A model generated the notes under the pieces. The model saw only the letters and a program-made list of their open reading frames with translations, was not told where the DNA came from and made no database searches. From Cytophagales bacterium (GTDB lineage: Bacteria > Bacteroidota > Bacteroidia > Cytophagales > Spirosomataceae), in NCBI GenBank assembly GCA_013205605.1, contig JABMMK010000039.1, forward strand, positions 1 through 8,456: a stretch of DNA of 8,456 nucleotides, written 5' to 3'. Positions within the stretch are counted from its first letter, which is position 1, and each line of letters begins with the position of its first letter. Made by a program: the position numbers and the translations under genes. This document shows positions 1 through 6,961 of the stretch, piece after piece.

Positions 1-12
1 CCATAGAATCGC

Positions 13-1311
13 ATGAGAATTTTATTTAAATCGGTTTTAATACAAGATAGTCTTTCTGACTTCTATAATCAGGTAGTTGATTTATTATTTGAAAATGGCC
101 AATGGGCTCAAATTGGAAATAATTTGAATGAAAAAGCCGATTTAGTCATTGACCAACCTGATTTAGCTTGGTCGCCGTCTATGGTGGATCTACGTGTTCA
201 TAATACCTTGCCGGGTGGAGAGTTCAAAGAAGATTGGACAAGCTTGTCAGCAGCAGCTAAGAAAGGTGGGGTGTTGGATTTATTGCTTTTACCTACGGGG
301 GATCCTGTTCCTCAACAACCACAGGCGCTTGAGTTTGTCAGAAATATGTCTCAGGTACATGGCGTAAACTTTATTCCCATGGCACCTTTGACGATCGATA
401 ATCAAGGGGAAAGTTTCACTGATTTATTTGATTTATTTTCTTCAGGCGTCCATTGGTTTGCCCATGGAAATTCAAGTATCCAGAATGTAGATTTAATGAG
501 CAAGTGTTTGCAATATTTACAATCGTTGCCCGCAACTTTAGTTTCTAGGCCCGATACGACTGGACTGTCTCTCTATGGTCAAATAAACGAAGGATTACAA
601 AGTACTTTATTAGGACTTAAAGGTATACCGGATTTGTCTGAGACATTAAGTGTAAAACGTGATTTAGATTTACTTTCTTATATCTTGTCTAATTCTTTTG
701 GTCACACTCATGCTAAATTCAGACTACATTTCTCTTGTCTTTCTTGCAGCGAATCAGTAGACTTAATTCGGGCAGCTAAGAAAAAGGGTATGCCAGTAAC
801 TTGTGATGTGGCTGCTCACCAATTAATATTTACGGAGGATTCAATCAGTGATTTTGATACCATGAAAAAGGTTTTTCCACCATTTAGAACTGAGGGTGAT
901 GTTAATTCTTTATGGAAAGGTATTCAAGATGGTACTGTAGATGCCATTGTGTCGGATCATACACCTCATGAAAGTGAAGCAAAAGAAGTGGAGTTTGACC
1001 ATGCAGCTTTTGGTACAATCGGCTTAGAAACATTGTTTCTCGCATGTTACCAAGAGGCCATTCATCGAAAAATTTTGTTTATTGACAAATTACTCTCTTC
1101 CAACCCCGCAAATTTAGTTGGGCTTAATATGCCAGCGCTAGGAAAAGGGAGTAAAGCCAAGGGAATTTTATTTCAAAAAGTTCCTTCTTATGCTTATTTA
1201 CCAGATCATATTGTAGGCAAATCTAAAAATTCAGCTTTTCTAGGATATACTTTTAGCCATAAAATTTTAATGGTGCTGAATCAACAAGAGATTGCGTATA
1301 ATAATCAATAA
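13..1311 (+). CDS. Dihydroorotase-like protein, probably non-catalytic (PyrC'/PyrX type)
   Basis: This 432-aa protein belongs to the cyclic amidohydrolase (dihydroorotase) family and has the family length. Several landmarks align with active enzymes: the segment around residues 59-73 (DLRVHNTLPG, then EFKED), KVFPPFRTEGD near 286-296, SDHTPH at 314-319 and AFGTIGLET at 332-340. The metal site is degraded. The first His of HxH is Arg61 (RVH), the Arg that binds dihydroorotate after HxH is Thr, the Asn of KVNPP is Phe288, the His of the usual LxxHxED strand is missing (LVSRPDTTG near 176-184), and the His of the LHxxH strand is Cys near 242. Only the SDH aspartate (Asp315) is kept. I infer a structural or regulatory partner, like the PyrC' that supports aspartate transcarbamoylase in Pseudomonas, rather than a working enzyme. 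The ATG overlaps a TGA at 14-16 in an ATGA arrangement, so an upstream gene may end there. The next gene starts directly after its stop codon. Family is certain; lack of activity is inferred. Confidence 0.85.
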   Translation: MRILFKSVLIQDSLSDFYNQVVDLLFENGQWAQIGNNLNEKADLVIDQPDLAWSPSMVDLRVHNTLPGGEFKEDWTSLSAAAKKGGVLDLLLLPTGDPVPQQPQALEFVRNMSQVHGVNFIPMAPLTIDNQGESFTDLFDLFSSGVHWFAHGNSSIQNVDLMSKCLQYLQSLPATLVSRPDTTGLSLYGQINEGLQSTLLGLKGIPDLSETLSVKRDLDLLSYILSNSFGHTHAKFRLHFSCLSCSESVDLIRAAKKKGMPVTCDVAAHQLIFTEDSISDFDTMKKVFPPFRTEGDVNSLWKGIQDGTVDAIVSDHTPHESEAKEVEFDHAAFGTIGLETLFLACYQEAIHRKILFIDKLLSSNPANLVGLNMPALGKGSKAKGILFQKVPSYAYLPDHIVGKSKNSAFLGYTFSHKILMVLNQQEIAYNNQ

Positions 1312-1824
1312 ATGAAAAATCTGATCAAGTATTGGCCACAATTATTGGCAACAAGTCTATTTGCCGTTGGTTTAATTATCCTTTATTGTATTATTTTTTA
1401 CTCCCTTGGTATTTTGCCTCTCGGAGGGAAAAAAGCACCCAGTTTTGTGTTAGTATTAATTCTTCAGTATTTAATGGTCAAAAAGATTTTTAAAACAGAT
1501 GCTGCCCATTTTTTGAAAATTTTTCTGTTTCAATATATCTACATTCTTTTTGTGGCTATTTTGAGTTCAATGGTCTTGTATTATTTCTACGTGTCTGAAA
1601 TTGGTCTTGGAGTTTTAAATGAATATATACAATTTAGCGTCAGTGAATTACAGCAGTATAAATCGGTGATTATTGAGCATGAAGGAATTGAATATTATAA
1701 AATGCTACTGAATGGCATTAATGGAATAGATGCTGGAAGTATAGCTAAAGATGATTTCACACAAAAAATTGTGTTGGCATTTTTGCCAAACCTACTCATG
1801 TCTTTATATTTTAAAAAGAATTAA
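1312..1824 (+). CDS. Small integral membrane protein, probable DUF4199 family
   Basis: This is a 170-aa hydrophobic protein of unknown function. Predicted membrane segments lie at about 12-33, 44-57, 68-93 and 152-167. A polar, helix-prone stretch at about 105-150 sits before the last segment. The layout of three N-terminal membrane helices, a polar helical loop and a C-terminal helix matches the next gene, which looks like DUF4199, so I think the two are diverged tandem paralogues. The sequence of this one is weaker and the assignment rests partly on context. Its ATG follows the upstream TAA with no gap and its stop lies 2 bases before the next ATG, which suggests translational coupling. No Shine-Dalgarno sequence is evident, which is normal in Bacteroidota. 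It acts in the cytoplasmic membrane; substrate and partners are unknown. Confidence 0.7.
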   Translation: MKNLIKYWPQLLATSLFAVGLIILYCIIFYSLGILPLGGKKAPSFVLVLILQYLMVKKIFKTDAAHFLKIFLFQYIYILFVAILSSMVLYYFYVSEIGLGVLNEYIQFSVSELQQYKSVIIEHEGIEYYKMLLNGINGIDAGSIAKDDFTQKIVLAFLPNLLMSLYFKKN

Positions 1825-1826
1825 TC

Positions 1827-2375
1827 ATGGAAAAACAGGAAGATTTAAAATTGTCTAATTCCGTTTTAGCATTAAAATGGGGAGTTATAGGTGGGATTAC
1901 TAGTTTTGTTTTAACTCTGGCAACCAAATATTCAGGCTTAGAGGAAGACTTTAGTGAAACATTAGGTTGGGTTTCATTTCTGGGCACGCTTTTGATCAAC
2001 ACAACAATTCTTTATTTAGCATTAAAAGAAGTGAGGTCAAACCAAGATGATCTAATTAGTTACGGACAGGGTTTAGGTAATTCGCTATTAATTGGCGCTG
2101 TTTGGGGTGTTGTTAGTGGTGGTTTTAATTATATCTATTTGAATTTTATTGATCAAGGAGTTCTTCAAAAACAGATGGATATCGCTAGGGAAAAATTAGA
2201 AAGCCAAGGTTTAACTGAAAGTCAAATAGAAGATGCTGAAAAAATTACTAAGATGATGTTGGGCCCCGGCATTCAATTTATGATCATTTTTTTCTTTTCA
2301 GTTTTATTTACTTTTTTACTGGGTTTGATTGTTTCAGCGATTTTGAGAAAAGAAAAATCTATTTTTGAGGATTAA
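1827..2375 (+). CDS. DUF4199 domain-containing membrane protein
   Basis: This 182-aa protein has four predicted membrane helices, at about 12-34, 47-67, 83-107 and 149-173. The third follows a segment reading LISYGQGLGNSLLIG (residues 76-90), which resembles the most conserved part of DUF4199, a family found mostly in Bacteroidota. Between helices 3 and 4 is a charged amphipathic stretch (about 109-146) rich in Glu, Lys and Gln that probably forms a cytoplasmic or periplasmic helix. No catalytic motif is visible and the family has no established function. It is the second of two similar membrane proteins in tandem, and its stop codon is one base from the ATG of the permease gene, so the four + strand genes are likely made together. 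The family call rests on recalled motif shape, not on a profile search. Confidence 0.8.
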   Translation: MEKQEDLKLSNSVLALKWGVIGGITSFVLTLATKYSGLEEDFSETLGWVSFLGTLLINTTILYLALKEVRSNQDDLISYGQGLGNSLLIGAVWGVVSGGFNYIYLNFIDQGVLQKQMDIAREKLESQGLTESQIEDAEKITKMMLGPGIQFMIIFFFSVLFTFLLGLIVSAILRKEKSIFED

Positions 2376-2376
2376 T

Positions 2377-3099
2377 ATGTGGGCGATCATTCAAAAAGAA
2401 TTTAATGTGTTTTTTACCTCATTCATCGGTATAGGTCTCATGTTTTCTTTTTATTTATTGATCGGCTTTTATACTTGGTTTTTCCAAGGCAATGTCTTAG
2501 ATTTTGGCTTTGCAGAACTAAGTGTGTTTTTTGATTTAAGTCCTTGGTTTTTTTTATTTTTCACGCCTGCCATTTGCATGAGGCTATTTTCGGAAGAGTT
2601 TGAATTAGGTACTTTTAATCTTTTGCGTACATTGCCTATATCCATTGAACGAATCATTTTTTCCAAGATCCTAAGCCAAATATTTCTATTGGCCATCATT
2701 TTAGTGCCGACCATCATTTTTATCTACAGCATTGGAACATTAAGTTCACCGGCTTATAACATTGATTTTGGTATCATATTTAGCGCTTATTTGAGTTTGC
2801 TTTTGCTAATCATTGTATTTGTCTGTTTAAGTGCTTTAGCTTCTTCTATAGCGAATAAACAGGCATTATCATTTGTATTGGGTGTTTTTCTGAATTTTGT
2901 TTTTTGGCAGGGACCTCAAGAAATAAGTAAAATTTTCAATTTTGATTTTACCTTTCAAAGTTTAAATTATCACTTTCAAAATATCAGTAGGGGAGTGTTG
3001 GATTTTTCAAGTGTAGGTTTTTACGTAGGATTGATCATGATGATTTTAGGCCTTATAATTTTACGCTTCCGTTGGAATTATTTGAAATCTAAAATTTGA
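2377..3099 (+). CDS. gldF: GldF-like ABC-2 type transporter permease
   Basis: This is a 240-aa multi-pass membrane protein of the ABC-2 permease family and closest in appearance to GldF, the gliding-motility-associated permease. The N-terminus WAIIQKEFNVFF, the segment FGFAELSVFFDLSPW (43-57) and the motif CMRLFSEEFELGTFNLL (67-83) followed by a Pro-Ile-Ser are typical of GldF. Predicted helices lie at about 15-36, 56-68, 98-120, 132-158, 164-180 and 213-229. The ATG at 2377 is chosen over an in-frame TTG at 2365 because the latter overlaps the upstream gene and family members begin MxxxxxKE. In gliding Bacteroidota, GldF works with GldG and the ATPase GldA and was linked to motility and the type IX secretion system. 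Here gldG does not follow: the gene ends inside a convergent ATPase gene. The family is clear; a role in gliding is not shown. Confidence 0.85.
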   Translation: MWAIIQKEFNVFFTSFIGIGLMFSFYLLIGFYTWFFQGNVLDFGFAELSVFFDLSPWFFLFFTPAICMRLFSEEFELGTFNLLRTLPISIERIIFSKILSQIFLLAIILVPTIIFIYSIGTLSSPAYNIDFGIIFSAYLSLLLLIIVFVCLSALASSIANKQALSFVLGVFLNFVFWQGPQEISKIFNFDFTFQSLNYHFQNISRGVLDFSSVGFYVGLIMMILGLIILRFRWNYLKSKI

Positions 3100-3695
3100 A
3101 TACGCTCTTCGCAGTATTTTATTTCTGATTCTTCATTCGATGCAATGAGGATTAATTTATCTTTCTCCGATTCTAGTTTATTTTGAAACCAGGTTTTTGA
3201 CTTAAGGTCCAAATTAGTCGTGGGTTCATCTAAAAACAAAAATGGCCTTGGTGCCGATAAAGCAATGGTTAGTTTTGTTTTTTGCTTCATGCCCGATGAG
3301 AAATCTCTAATTAGTTTATTGGGATTCGTTTTTAATTCTGAAAATTCTTCAAATGCTTGGACGTTGAATGTTGAGGGCAAATTTTGTAGGCCAACTAAAA
3401 AAGAGATTAATTCACTGATGGTGAATTCTTCTATGATTTCACTGTAGGGAGCCGCAAATGAAATTTGCCTAAATGCAAGATCACTATCTATGGGGTTTCC
3501 TTGGTTATCTAAATACTTTACGGAACCTTTTGTTGGCAACGAATATTGACTCAGCAATTGGAGTAAGGTCGATTTACCAGAACCATTTGGCCCTACAATC
3601 GCATATTTCTGATGATCTTGAAATTCGAAATTAAAGTTTTTAATGACATATTCTTGGCGGAATTTCTTTTCTAAGTTTTCAGCAAGAATTTTCAT
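3078..3695 (-). CDS. Small ABC transporter ATP-binding protein with atypical Q- and H-loops
   Basis: This is a single-domain, cytosolic ABC ATPase of 205 aa, about the minimum size of the fold. The Walker A motif GPNGSGKST is at 35-43, the signature FSSGMKQ at 132-138, Walker B FLFLDEP with the catalytic Glu157 at 152-158, and the D-loop NLD at 161-163. Two conserved residues are changed. The Q-loop position in ISFAAPYSEI (78-87) carries Pro83 instead of Gln, and the H-loop reads LIASNEE with Asn187 where ATH is expected. It should still bind ATP and dimerise, but its coupling to a membrane partner may differ from standard importers and exporters. It is the last gene of the lpx operon, 10 bases after lpxA, and its 3' end overlaps the convergent permease gene by 22 bp. 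No permease lies on its own strand here. The substrate is unknown; it is too short to be GldA and does not look like LptB or MsbA. Confidence 0.85.
   Translation of the reverse strand: MKILAENLEKKFRQEYVIKNFNFEFQDHQKYAIVGPNGSGKSTLLQLLSQYSLPTKGSVKYLDNQGNPIDSDLAFRQISFAAPYSEIIEEFTISELISFLVGLQNLPSTFNVQAFEEFSELKTNPNKLIRDFSSGMKQKTKLTIALSAPRPFLFLDEPTTNLDLKSKTWFQNKLESEKDKLILIASNEESEIKYCEERIQILDFK
3099..3120 (+). terminator. Possible intrinsic terminator of the + strand operon
   Basis: Directly at the stop codon of the permease gene, AATACGC (3099-3105) pairs with GCAGTATT (3111-3118) around a TCTTC loop, giving a 7-bp stem with one bulged A at 3113. The 3' arm runs into T4 and then ATTT. The stem is short and AT-rich, so this is a weak candidate. 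It lies inside the coding region of the convergent ATPase gene. Confidence 0.35.
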
Positions 3696-3705
3696 AGGAG
3701 TTAGC

Positions 3706-4476
3706 TTAGCCTTTCATGATTCCCCTTTCTGAATTGCGAATGAAATCTATGATTTCATCTCTTTCAGGAGATTGTCTGATCGATTTTTCAATTTGCTCTA
3801 ACGCGTCGTTAGTATTTAATCCTTTGTTGTACAGGAATCGATACACCTCTTGGATTTCATTAATGAGCTCATCCGTAAATCCACGCCTCTTTAATCCAAT
3901 CGAATTAACTCCCGCATAAGTAAGAGGTTCTCTACCTGATTTTGTGAATGGGGGCACATCTTTTCGAACAAGTGAGCCTCCTGAGATCATGACATGTCGG
4001 CCTATTTGTCCAAATTGGTGAACGGCAGATGAACCCCCAATGATGGCAAAGTCTCCTACATTCACATGTCCGGCTAATTGTACTGAATTTGCTATAATGC
4101 ATTGGTTTCCAATGACACAATCATGGGCTATATGTACATAAGCCATGATTAAGCAATTAGGGCCAATGACTGTTTTTTGTCGATCACTGGTTCCTCGATT
4201 TACGGTGACACATTCCCTTATGGTTGTATTATCGCCAATTTCAGCTGTTGTGATTTCTCCTCCAAACTTTAAATCCTGAGGAATTGCTGAAATCACTGCT
4301 CCTGGGAATATTTTAACATTTTTTCCTATCCTCGCTCCTGGAAATATAGTTACATTTGAACCTATCCAACTACCTTCTCCGATTTGCACATCTTCGTGTA
4401 TGACAGTAAATGGATCAATTTGTACATGGGATCCAATGATGGCATTCGGGTTAATCGAAGTTAATGGATAATTCAT
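3706..4476 (-). CDS. lpxA: Acyl-[ACP]-UDP-N-acetylglucosamine O-acyltransferase
   Basis: LpxA moves a (3R)-hydroxyacyl chain from ACP to the 3-OH of UDP-GlcNAc, the first step of lipid A synthesis, in the cytoplasm. The 256-aa length is standard. Residues 1-185 are hexapeptide repeats forming a left-handed beta helix, including the conserved QDLKFGGE (67-74). The catalytic His is His118 in HIAHDC (115-120). VHQFGQIGRHVMISGGS (152-168) matches the acyl-pocket region. Gly166 aligns with E. coli Gly173, the residue whose small size allows a long chain, so a long hydroxyacyl donor is expected (inference). The C-terminal helical part begins at NSIGLKRRGF (191-200). The gene starts 10 bases after lpxC-fabZ and is followed 10 bases later by the ABC ATPase. 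No lpxB is in the window. Confidence 0.97.
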   Translation of the reverse strand: MNYPLTSINPNAIIGSHVQIDPFTVIHEDVQIGEGSWIGSNVTIFPGARIGKNVKIFPGAVISAIPQDLKFGGEITTAEIGDNTTIRECVTVNRGTSDRQKTVIGPNCLIMAYVHIAHDCVIGNQCIIANSVQLAGHVNVGDFAIIGGSSAVHQFGQIGRHVMISGGSLVRKDVPPFTKSGREPLTYAGVNSIGLKRRGFTDELINEIQEVYRFLYNKGLNTNDALEQIEKSIRQSPERDEIIDFIRNSERGIMKG

Positions 4477-4486
4477 AAATTTTGTA

Positions 4487-5881
4487 CTATGATTTTCTAA
4501 CTAAACTCGCAGTCATTTCTGCTTCACAAACTACTTGTCCCGATACATAAGCCTTACCTATCATTTTGGCAATTCCTCTTCGTATAGGCGCTAGAAGCTC
4601 ACATTTAAATATTACAGTATCTCCTGGGATGACACTTCTTCTAAACCTGCAATTTTCAATTCCAACTAAATAGGGCCAATAATTTTCTGGATCTGGTACT
4701 GAACTAATCACTAATATCCCCCCTGTTTGAGCCATAGCCTCAATTTGCATAACTCCTGGCATTACAGGATTATTTGGAAAATGTCCCATGAAATAATATT
4801 CATTCATCGTCACATTTTTCACACCAACGACAGTATTGTCATCTAAATAAATAATCTTATCGATCATTTGAAATGGATATCGATGTGGCAATAACTCATA
4901 TATACGCTCATGTGAACAAATAGGAGGTTGCTTTGGATCGTAGATAGGAACATTGTTCTTTTCGGTTTCCAACATCAATTTCTTGATTTTTTTGGCTAAT
5001 TCGATATTGGAAGCGTGTCCCGGTCTCGAGGCCAAAATTTGCGCTTTAATGGGTCTCCCTACTAAAGCCAAATCACCCATTAAATCCAATAACTTATGCC
5101 TTGCCATTTCATTTGGAAAGTGTAAGCTGGTATTATTTAGGATTCCAATTTCTTTAGAAATACTTACTTTGGGTTTTCTTAAAACATCTGATAAATGAGC
5201 TAATTCTGCTTCAGAGTAATCACGATCTGCTATGACAATGGCATTGCTCAAATCACCCCCTTTAATCAGGCCCTCTTTATATAAAACCTCTAATTCATGC
5301 ACAAAACAAAAAGTTCGACACATGGCAAAACCTCTTTCAAATTGTGACACGTGACTCAAATTGGCATGTTGGCTCGATAAGAATTTTGAATTATAATCCA
5401 CCATCACCGCCATTCTGTAATCATTTAAAGGCAACGCAGCTAATTCAATATCTTTATCGGGATCTTTGAATCTTACTTCTTCCGTTACTTCGAAAAATTT
5501 ACGATGAGCCTCTTGTTCAACAGGTTCTGCATCTTTTAACGCTTCCACAAATTTGATCGAACTTCCATCCATAATGGGGGGTTCTGGACCATCTAATTGA
5601 ATTAAAACGTTGTCAATTTCAAGGCCAACCAAAGAAGCCATCACATGTTCAACTGTATTTATTCTTGCTCCATTATGTTCAATGGTGGTTCCTCGTGAGG
5701 TATCGACTACGTAATCAACATCGGCATCCGCGATGGGTTGCCCTGGTAAATCTATTCGCTGAAATTTTATGCCATGGTTAGATACTGCCGGCAAAAATGT
5801 CATATTCGTTAAGACTCCCGTGTGTAAACCTACTCCACTTAAAGTGACTGATTTTGATATGGTGTGTTGCTTATTATTCAT
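4487..5881 (-). CDS. lpxC/fabZ: Fused UDP-3-O-acyl-N-acetylglucosamine deacetylase / (3R)-hydroxyacyl-ACP dehydratase (LpxC-FabZ)
   Basis: This is a 464-aa two-enzyme fusion typical of Bacteroidota. Residues 1 to about 305 are LpxC, the zinc deacetylase that commits UDP-3-O-acyl-GlcNAc to lipid A. The visible site is EHVMASL with Glu78 and His79, then RHKLLDLMGD with His262, Lys263 and Asp266, and His289 in RPGHASN. Residues from about 320 are FabZ, which dehydrates (3R)-hydroxyacyl-ACP for fatty acid elongation: ELLPHRYPFQMID (329-341), the catalytic His367 in GHFPNNPVMPG, and Glu381 in QIEAMAQ. The joining segment at about 305-320 is short. FabZ consumes the same hydroxyacyl-ACP that LpxA and LpxD use, so the fusion keeps the two competing activities at equal amounts. 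The gene lies 24 bases after lpxD and 10 before lpxA. All expected catalytic residues are present in both domains. Confidence 0.97.
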   Translation of the reverse strand: MNNKQHTISKSVTLSGVGLHTGVLTNMTFLPAVSNHGIKFQRIDLPGQPIADADVDYVVDTSRGTTIEHNGARINTVEHVMASLVGLEIDNVLIQLDGPEPPIMDGSSIKFVEALKDAEPVEQEAHRKFFEVTEEVRFKDPDKDIELAALPLNDYRMAVMVDYNSKFLSSQHANLSHVSQFERGFAMCRTFCFVHELEVLYKEGLIKGGDLSNAIVIADRDYSEAELAHLSDVLRKPKVSISKEIGILNNTSLHFPNEMARHKLLDLMGDLALVGRPIKAQILASRPGHASNIELAKKIKKLMLETEKNNVPIYDPKQPPICSHERIYELLPHRYPFQMIDKIIYLDDNTVVGVKNVTMNEYYFMGHFPNNPVMPGVMQIEAMAQTGGILVISSVPDPENYWPYLVGIENCRFRRSVIPGDTVIFKCELLAPIRRGIAKMIGKAYVSGQVVCEAEMTASLVRKS

Positions 5882-5905
5882 AATAAGGGTAAAGCCAACT
5901 CAATA

Positions 5906-6922
5906 TTATTTGTTGCTTTGATTAAATTTTTCAAAAAATTCTGGTAACTGCCTAATTAATGCATTTCTTTTTAAGAAATCTACATTATTGGAGGCTGGGG
6001 TACCCCCCAATGTTTGTCCTGGTGTTTTAACACTTTTTGTTACGCCAGATTGACCGGTTACAATCGTTTTAGGCGCAATAGTAATATGTCCTGCTACACC
6101 TACTTGGCCTGCAATCAAACAATTCTCGCCCACTTTCGTGGATCCTGATATACCTGTTTGTGCTGCAATGGCAGTATTTGAACCTATTTCTACATTATGT
6201 GCTATTTGCACTAAATTATCTATTTTAACTCCTTTTCTGATGATTGTTGATCCCATGGTGGCTCGGTCAATCGTCGTATTCGAACCTATAGAGACATCAT
6301 CCTCGATCACTACATTTCCTAATTGGGGTATTGATTTAAATGTTCCATCGGCTTGTGGAGCATGCCCAAAACCATCTGAACCAATCACTGAATTTGCATG
6401 TATAACAACATTGTTGCCGATGACACAATCTTTGTAAATGACAACACCTGGGTATATGGTGCAATCGCAACCAATGGTTACATTTTTTCCGATGCTAACC
6501 CGATCATAAATTTGTGAATTCTTTCCTATTTGGCTTCCCGCATCCACAAGCGTAAATCGTCCCACAAAAACATTTTCTGAAATATGTGCGCTATCAGCCA
6601 CATAACTAGGAACTTGAATGCCCGTTTCTTTATTCTCTACCAGTTCTTGGTATTTTTGCAATAAGATCGTAAAGGCTAAATATGGATCAGAAACAAGTAT
6701 TAAAGCTGTTTTGACAGGTTTTTTTAAGGCCAAATCTTTTGAAATGATGACCGCTGACGCATCTGTTTGATATAAAAAAGATTCGTATTTGGGATTAGAA
6801 AGAAATGAAATACTACCTGATTTTCCTTCTTCTATTTTATCGAAATTGCTAATTAATGTAGCCCCATTGCCATTTACTGTACCTTCTATTAAATCTGCAA
6901 TTTGGTCAACAGTAAATTTCAT
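5906..6922 (-). CDS. lpxD: UDP-3-O-(3-hydroxyacyl)glucosamine N-acyltransferase
   Basis: LpxD adds the second (3R)-hydroxyacyl chain, to the 2-amino group of UDP-3-O-acyl-glucosamine, the third step of lipid A synthesis. The 338-aa length is standard. Residues 1 to about 100 form the uridine-binding N-terminal domain (ISFLSNPKYESFL near 38-50). Residues about 105-315 are hexapeptide repeats. The catalytic His is His242 in VQIAHNVEIG, and IGSDGFGHAP (180-189) plus TTIDRATMG (216-224) are family hallmarks. The C-terminus ends in a short helix (about 315-338) that in known LpxD structures lies by the acyl and ACP site. It starts 39 bases after the HD gene and ends 24 bases before lpxC-fabZ, so it is placed in the same operon. 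A TATATTTG sequence on the minus strand (6980-6987) could be a weak internal promoter but lacks a well-spaced -33 element. Confidence 0.97.
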   Translation of the reverse strand: MKFTVDQIADLIEGTVNGNGATLISNFDKIEEGKSGSISFLSNPKYESFLYQTDASAVIISKDLALKKPVKTALILVSDPYLAFTILLQKYQELVENKETGIQVPSYVADSAHISENVFVGRFTLVDAGSQIGKNSQIYDRVSIGKNVTIGCDCTIYPGVVIYKDCVIGNNVVIHANSVIGSDGFGHAPQADGTFKSIPQLGNVVIEDDVSIGSNTTIDRATMGSTIIRKGVKIDNLVQIAHNVEIGSNTAIAAQTGISGSTKVGENCLIAGQVGVAGHITIAPKTIVTGQSGVTKSVKTPGQTLGGTPASNNVDFLKRNALIRQLPEFFEKFNQSNK

Positions 6923-6961
6923 GTCTTAAATATATGGTGGCAATTAGTTATTAAAAACAAG

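Noticed and set aside
1..16. End of an upstream gene at TAG 4-6 or TGA 14-16
   Set aside because: The ATGA overlap suggests a preceding gene, but four codons are too few to support a coding call.
1811..2002. 63-codon open frame on the minus strand at the DUF4199 junction
   Set aside because: It is antisense to two closely packed genes and has no coding signature.
1312..2375. Possible toxin-immunity or small defence membrane proteins
   Set aside because: Topology and motifs fit DUF4199, and the neighbours are housekeeping genes with no defence or mobile markers.
2469..2717. 82-codon open frame on the minus strand opposite gldF
   Set aside because: Its Lys- and Asn-rich product mirrors the AT-rich hydrophobic codons of the permease; no independent support.
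3220..3447. 75-codon open frame on the plus strand opposite the ABC ATPase
   Set aside because: It is the antisense of Walker B and signature codons; no family resemblance.
3716..3919. 67-codon open frame on the plus strand opposite the 3' part of lpxA
   Set aside because: Fully inside the LpxA coding region, with no promoter or domain.
3932..4120. 62-codon open frame on the minus strand inside lpxA
   Set aside because: It lies in another frame of the LpxA hexapeptide repeats; its Cys- and Arg-rich product looks like no real protein and LpxA covers the region fully.
4953..5198. 81-codon open frame on the plus strand opposite lpxC-fabZ
   Set aside because: It lies entirely within a well-supported enzyme gene and has no recognisable domain.
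6138..6437. 99-codon open frame on the plus strand opposite lpxD
   Set aside because: It is the antisense shadow of hexapeptide repeats; the product is repetitive in step with them and there is no promoter or start context.
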